17,195 bases of DNA from Alphaproteobacteria bacterium (GTDB lineage Bacteria; Pseudomonadota; Alphaproteobacteria; Rickettsiales; UBA8987), in the NCBI GenBank assembly GCA_023269645.1, contig JAHFPR010000015.1, positions 1 through 17,195 on the forward strand, in the 5' to 3' direction. The notes under the pieces were generated by a model. The model did no database searches. It worked only from the letters and a program-made list of their open reading frames with translations, and was not told the origin of the DNA. A program made the translations under genes and the position numbers. Each line of letters begins with the position of its first letter. Position 1 is the stretch's first letter. Positions 14,158 through 17,195 of the stretch are shown here, piece after piece.

Positions 14158-14302
14158 ATGCCTGAATTTGCGCAGCAAATTCCAGGGGCATCTATAGTCA
14201 TACCCGATAAAAATCTTACATTTTTATCGGGTATGACTATGAAAACCAACTCCGAAAGAGTTGGTTTTCATAGTCATAGATCCCCGGACAAGCCGGAGAT
14301 GA
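14158..14302. repeat. Chain of four TCAT/ATGA-edged palindromes
   Basis: Four hairpins join end to end. (1) 14158-14191, core CCTGAATTTG/CAAATTCCAGG with a bulge. (2) 14194-14214 with 14220-14240, a perfect 21-bp stem and 5-nt loop, core ACCCGATAAAAAT. (3) 14232-14252 with 14258-14278, another perfect 21-bp stem and 5-nt loop, core GAAAACCAACTC. (4) 14278-14302, ATCCCCGG-ACAAG-CCGGAGAT, a variant of the family at 2162. Stems 2 and 3 share 14232-14240 (TATGACTAT), so they cannot form together. Edges are TCAT/ATGA throughout while cores differ. The reading frames crossing it are not coding. Confidence 0.85.
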
Positions 14303-14340
14303 CACAAGGGGGGCCGGAAGGATACGCACCACCCTTCACC

Positions 14341-15741
14341 CTACCGTCCCTTTCCGTGGTCCCGTGATTGACCTTCCACCTTCGCTTCGCCGCGCGGGGA
14401 GGCCGATGGGTGCTCGCCTTTATGTGCTTTATATTTCTCCACCTGATGTTTCTGCAGCCCGTGCCAGGAGCCGAGGCCGGTGACATCGCCGGGGAAGGGG
14501 TGGTCGCCGTCGAGCTTCGGCCACACTCTGGTGGTTTCCGTCACGCCGCCGCCCACGCCGTCGCCGTTCAGGAAGGTGACGTTATGCGCGTGGGTATGGG
14601 AATCGGTGGTGACTTTCAGCACCATCGCGGCGTGGTTCTCGAAAATCACCGTATCGCCCGGCTGCGGGAGATGTTTTTCGGGGTGCGCGAGAAGTTCCTC
14701 CCGCGCGGTGTAGGCACGCGCATCGCGGAACTGATCCGCCAGTTCCTCCGGGGTATCCACGAACTTGTCCGTCAGCCGCAATTCCTTATAAATCGTGCCG
14801 GGAATCTGCGCGGCGTAGTCGTCGTCGCGGACGGTCTGATTCCCCACCAGTGCGATGCGCATCTTGGCTTCTTCGGCAGTGTTGCCCTCAAATTCGCGGA
14901 TATGTTCCAGCAACTCCCGCGTCGTCACCTTCGCGGGTGAAGTTGCGGCTTCGTACAAACCCTCCAGAGAAACATAGCCCTGCACTTTACCGGGATATTT
15001 TCCGGCCTTCTCCGGATAAGGCCATTCCCGCGTGGTTTCCGTCACCTCGCGGTGCGCCCCTCCATCCCCGTTCAGGAAGGTGATGTGGTGCGTTCCGTCA
15101 TCATCGCTCGTCACCTTTACCACCGTGGCGACGTGCCGCTCGAAAACAAGCGCATCGCCCGGCTGGGGGAAGTTGCGTTCCGGATCGTCGAGGATTTGCT
15201 CCTGCGTCACGAACGCGCCGCCCTTTTTAGCTTCGCTGCGCATCTCCGCCGGGGTATCCACGCGTTTATCCAGCAGCCCTGCGCGGTAATAGGCATCCCC
15301 GGTAATCTGCGCAGCATAATCATTGGACAGGTTTTCATAGCCGTCTTCGCGGAGTTGCTCCTTGGCCTCGTCGGCGGAATTGCCCCTGAATTTCCCAATA
15401 TCCTTCAGCACGTGCGTCCGCGTTTCCGCGAGGGAGCCTGGATGCCTCACTTCGTCGGAAGATTTGGCCTCGTCGGAAGATTTGGCCTCCTCAGAAGATT
15501 CGGCATGGGAAGTTTTCCGCGCGGTATGCTGCGTGGCGGTTGTTTCTCCCGCATCCGGCTCCCCGTCAATCACGCCCTTCGCGCTGGCGTTTCCCGGCGC
15601 GCCCATCATTCCGAGGGCGACCATCGCGCCCTGCACCACGCGATTTTGCGCCAGACGCTCCAGAAAAGTTCTGGAACTTCCGCCCGCGCTGTCTTCCGTA
15701 TCATTATCCATGAGGATGCCCTTATTATCTGTTTTCGCCAT
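14341..15741 (-). CDS. Secreted-type protein with two cysteine-less papain-like (NlpC/P60- or CHAP-like) repeats
   Basis: A 466-aa protein with an internal duplication. Residues 35-54 look like a signal segment ending NASA, preceded by an unusually long n-region. A hexapeptide SS(E/D)EAK repeats three times at 82-98. Module 1 spans about 107-265 and module 2 about 272-432, offset 167 residues. Shared landmarks are DYAAQI (141/308), VDTPxE (161/328), PQPGD (192/359), a His in ERHVAT/ENHAAM (203/370), FLNGDG (222/390) and VTETTR (233/400). The order D-x-A..TPxE..QPGDxxxFxxHxAxV..N-G resembles NlpC/P60 or CHAP peptidases, but there is no Cys in the whole protein; Tyr (142/309) sits where Cys would be. 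I infer a non-catalytic, perhaps wall-binding role. An ATG at 15711 has AAGGG 7 nt upstream and may be the true start. Confidence 0.75.
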   Translation of the reverse strand: MAKTDNKGILMDNDTEDSAGGSSRTFLERLAQNRVVQGAMVALGMMGAPGNASAKGVIDGEPDAGETTATQHTARKTSHAESSEEAKSSDEAKSSDEVRHPGSLAETRTHVLKDIGKFRGNSADEAKEQLREDGYENLSNDYAAQITGDAYYRAGLLDKRVDTPAEMRSEAKKGGAFVTQEQILDDPERNFPQPGDALVFERHVATVVKVTSDDDGTHHITFLNGDGGAHREVTETTREWPYPEKAGKYPGKVQGYVSLEGLYEAATSPAKVTTRELLEHIREFEGNTAEEAKMRIALVGNQTVRDDDYAAQIPGTIYKELRLTDKFVDTPEELADQFRDARAYTAREELLAHPEKHLPQPGDTVIFENHAAMVLKVTTDSHTHAHNVTFLNGDGVGGGVTETTRVWPKLDGDHPFPGDVTGLGSWHGLQKHQVEKYKAHKGEHPSASPRGEAKVEGQSRDHGKGR

Positions 15742-15756
15742 TGTAGCACAGAAAGG

Positions 15757-15771
15757 TTAACGCCCCGTTAA
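15757..15771. promoter_or_regulatory. TTAA-N7-TTAA palindrome (CtrA-box-like)
   Basis: TTAACGCCCCGTTAA matches the CtrA consensus TTAA-N7-TTAA of Alphaproteobacteria exactly and lies 16-30 nt upstream of the gene starting at 15741. It is also part of a 7-bp hairpin (GTTAACG/CGTTAAC) and contains the stop codon of the small frame at 15768. It could be a regulatory site, a hairpin, or both by chance. Confidence 0.35.
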
Positions 15772-15893
15772 CGTCGGGGAGGTTTTTTGTACGTCCCAAG
15801 GCTTCCGGCCTGTTTTACCCACGCGAGAATCGTTATGGCGATCACTGCCACGGGGCTGATGAACACACACAGAAGCCTGAACAGGAACCGCAT
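15768..15893 (-). CDS. Possible small membrane protein (41 aa)
   Basis: A 41-aa frame beginning MRFLFRLLCVFISPVAVIA: two or three basic residues around one hydrophobic helix (about residues 3-26), then a basic tail YKKPPRR. GGGGAG lies 4 nt before the ATG at 15893, which is close but usable; ATG 15905 is an alternative and the frame is open to 16049. It ends 26 nt before the repeat protein gene on the same strand, so co-transcription is likely. I do not recognise it. The frame could be fortuitous, hence the low confidence. Confidence 0.35.
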   Translation of the reverse strand: MRFLFRLLCVFISPVAVIAITILAWVKQAGSLGTYKKPPRR

Positions 15894-16254
15894 AAAACTC
15901 CCCATAAAGAAATGGGTCACCAATGCGCGCGGGCTGCTGGTGACCGGGGAGTTAAGAAAACCTATCAGACGAAAGGTCACGACAGCCTTTGGTCGTGAGA
16001 CTTGGACATACGCTGCCGTCTCCCCGGCCAGAAGGCAGGGAAACGACAATTTTTGTGACGGTGTTTGCCAACACCGCGCCTGACAAGGAGGTTCTTACGC
16101 CCCGGGACGACATTCATCTTTCCAGGAAGGATTCTATGGGGATAGCGGGCAAAAGTAAAGGAGGGCGTGAATCCGCGCAGGGTTGTTCAGTTTTCTCTAT
16201 TTCGCTTCTTCCGTGTGCGGGAGAGGCGGCAAACCGTTCTACGATGCGCGCCGA
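15894..16254. other. 361-bp gap with several small hairpins
   Basis: No convincing gene. Short stems are GGTCACCA/TGGTGACC (15915-15945, 15-nt loop), TCACGAC/GTCGTGA (15977-15998, 8-nt loop) and CGGTGTT/AACACCG (16059-16076, 4-nt loop). A half copy of the CCTCTCCCG palindrome (TGCGGGAGAGG) is at 16218-16228. An AAGGAGG at 16085-16091 has no start codon at a suitable distance. The minus-strand part could be a structured leader of the small membrane gene; I match no known riboswitch class. Confidence 0.5.
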
Positions 16255-16599
16255 TCACCATTTATGAAATATGAAAAATGCTCCGGCAGCAATCATGGCG
16301 AAGCCTGCGGCGTGGTTCCAGTGCAAGGATTCCCCAAGGTATAAAACGGAGAATGCGGCGAAGACCAGGAGCGTAATGATTTCCTGGATGGTTTTCAATT
16401 CCGCTCCGGAGAAGTGGCCGTAACCCATCCGGTTGGCGGGAACCTGGAGGCAATATTCAAAGAACGCGATGCCCCAGCTGACCGCAATCACGATATAAAG
16501 CGGCGTGGCCTTGAATTTAAGATGCCCGTACCAGGCAAAGGTCATGAAGATATTGGAAAGCAGCAGCAGCCCGATGGTCGCCAGGGGAGTGGGAATCAT
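16255..16599 (-). CDS. DMT-superfamily (DUF486) integral membrane protein
   Basis: A 114-aa inner-membrane protein of the DUF486 family, a short relative of the drug/metabolite transporters with four predicted helices at about residues 5-22, 33-51, 70-88 and 95-112. Diagnostic stretches are LLLLSNIFMTFAWYGHLKFK, WGIAFFEYCLQVPANRMGYG and ELKTIQEIITLLVFAAFSVL, very close to the family consensus as I know it. Length is normal, and such short proteins probably work as dimers. No transported substrate is established for the family. The ATG at 16599 has only AAGG about 10 nt upstream. It is divergent from the AmpG-like gene across 79 bp that hold a perfect dyad. Confidence 0.92.
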   Translation of the reverse strand: MIPTPLATIGLLLLSNIFMTFAWYGHLKFKATPLYIVIAVSWGIAFFEYCLQVPANRMGYGHFSGAELKTIQEIITLLVFAAFSVLYLGESLHWNHAAGFAMIAAGAFFIFHKW

Positions 16600-16631
16600 G
16601 TTCTAATACCTTGCCAAAAACATATCCTAAT

Positions 16632-16663
16632 AGTAGTTCCCCTTTTAATAAAGGGGAACTACT
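16632..16663. promoter_or_regulatory. Perfect 14-bp dyad in the divergent DUF486/ampG intergenic region
   Basis: AGTAGTTCCCCTTT (16632-16645) and AAAGGGGAACTACT (16650-16663) are perfectly complementary around TAAT. The dyad ends 1 nt before the TATACT of the ampG-side promoter and overlaps where its -35 would be. Its placement between two divergent starts fits an operator, though a mobile palindrome cannot be excluded. Confidence 0.5.
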
Positions 16664-16664
16664 G

Positions 16665-16670
16665 TATACT
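16665..16670 (+). promoter_or_regulatory. -10 element (TATACT) of the AmpG-like gene; possible leaderless mRNA
   Basis: TATACT matches the -10 consensus at 5 of 6 bases. It lies 8 bp upstream of the ATG at 16679, so transcription would begin at or within 1-3 nt of the start codon. No Shine-Dalgarno is present. No clear -35 is visible; that position is occupied by the dyad. Confidence 0.4.
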
Positions 16671-16678
16671 CCCCCGCC

Positions 16679-17195
16679 ATGAGCAAATTCCGCACCTCCC
16701 TCGCCCTGCACCTCGAACCAAGGATGCTCGGCATTCTGCTGCTCGGCTTCATGAGCGGCCTGCCGCTTGCGCTCACGGCCTCCACCCTTTCCACCTGGCT
16801 GAAGGATGCGGGGGTGAACATCAGCACCATCGGGCTGTTCGCCTCGGTGGGGATTCCGTATTCCATCAAGTTCCTGTGGGCACCGGTGATTGACAGCAGC
16901 CCGCTGCCCCTGCTCACGCGGTGCTTCGGGCGGCGGCGGAGCTGGGTGCTGCTGACGCAGGCCTGTCTGGTGCTGGCGATTGCTGCGATGGCGTTCGCCG
17001 ACCCCGGTGCGGATGCGTGGCTGACCGCGCTGGCGGCGTTCGCGGTGGCTGCCTTCTCCGCCAGCCAGGATGTGGTGCTGGATGCCTACCGCGTGGAGCG
17101 GCTGGAGCCTTCCGAATACGGCCCCGGCACGGCGATGTTCACGCTGGGCTATCGGCTGGGGATGCTGGTTTCCGGCGCGGGTGCGCTTTACCTCG
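16679..17195 (+). CDS. ampG: AmpG-like muropeptide permease (MFS), 5' part only
   Basis: The first 172 residues of an MFS transporter; the gene runs off the window end. AmpG imports anhydro-muropeptides from periplasm to cytoplasm for wall recycling and can control beta-lactamase induction. Diagnostic stretches are LLLGFMSGLPLALTASTLSTWL (split here, about residues 20-41), IGLFASVGIPYSIKFLWAPVID (about 51-72), FGRRRSWVLLTQ (about 83-94), and ASQDVVLDAYRVERL (about 127-141), the last with the Asp-Ala-x-Arg pattern typical of AmpG. About five membrane helices are present. The ATG at 16679 was chosen because it places MSKFR directly before the first helix; a TATACT 8 bp upstream suggests a leaderless transcript. 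Confidence 0.88.
   Translation, partial: MSKFRTSLALHLEPRMLGILLLGFMSGLPLALTASTLSTWLKDAGVNISTIGLFASVGIPYSIKFLWAPVIDSSPLPLLTRCFGRRRSWVLLTQACLVLAIAAMAFADPGADAWLTALAAFAVAAFSASQDVVLDAYRVERLEPSEYGPGTAMFTLGYRLGMLVSGAGALYL

Noticed and set aside
14056..14367. 103-codon plus-strand frame across the hairpin chain
   Set aside because: Its sequence is just translation of successive palindromes and it overlaps the repeat protein gene end; no Shine-Dalgarno.
15894..16080. Possible riboswitch upstream of the small membrane gene
   Set aside because: Hairpins are short (7-8 bp) and I could not match conserved cores of cobalamin, TPP, FMN, SAM, glycine or c-di-GMP riboswitches.
16136..16267. 43-codon plus-strand frame with AGGAAGG before its ATG
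   Set aside because: Tempting ribosome-binding site, but the product is low in structure, its second half runs through a CGGGAGAGG repeat fragment and it overlaps the DUF486 gene end.

Overview
The window looks like a chromosomal segment of a GC-rich, Gram-negative alphaproteobacterium. The Dcd protein is of the alphaproteobacterial type (N-terminus MPxMPDxWIR), the run DUF374 acyltransferase - waaA - lpxK is an order I associate with that class, and TGTCATCCCCGG-type palindromes are common in its intergenic DNA. A TolC-family protein, a chemoreceptor and an AmpG-like permease suggest an LPS-bearing, probably motile cell. I cannot assign a genus. There is no rRNA, tRNA, CRISPR array, insertion sequence or prophage gene.

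Layout. 1-2066: a TolC-family outer-membrane protein gene (+) convergent with a small Ser/Ala/Gly-rich protein of unknown function (-). 2257-4350: a methyl-accepting chemotaxis protein (-). 4497-6352: purD followed 2 nt later by a SCO1/SenC copper chaperone (-). 6353-7276: an 87-bp element with 24-bp terminal inverted repeats, then two small basic proteins (+). 7390-9317: dcd and murA (+). 9411-13565: a four-gene minus-strand lipid A/Kdo/phospholipid cluster in the order DUF374 acyltransferase, waaA, lpxK, LpxL-like acyltransferase, the last two overlapping as ATGA. 13607-14056: an orphan 108-aa gene with a near-ideal sigma70 promoter and odd codon use. 14072-14302: a dense cluster of hairpins. 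14341-15893: a secreted-looking protein built of two copies of a cysteine-less papain-like module, with a possible small membrane protein upstream. 16255 to the end: a DUF486/DMT membrane protein divergent from an AmpG-like permease cut by the window edge.

Functionally most of the window serves the cell envelope: MurA starts peptidoglycan synthesis, AmpG recycles muropeptides, LpxK, WaaA and the LpxL-like enzyme finish Kdo2-lipid A, and TolC is an export channel.

The least explained part is the intergenic DNA. Four gaps in the 7.3-12.8 kb block carry inverted repeats whose arms are built from 7- or 8-bp tandem units, with a different unit in each gap. A second set of palindromes shares TCAT/ATGA edges but has different cores, and in one place four are joined end to end with mutually exclusive pairings. 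These are the best candidates for something undescribed here.
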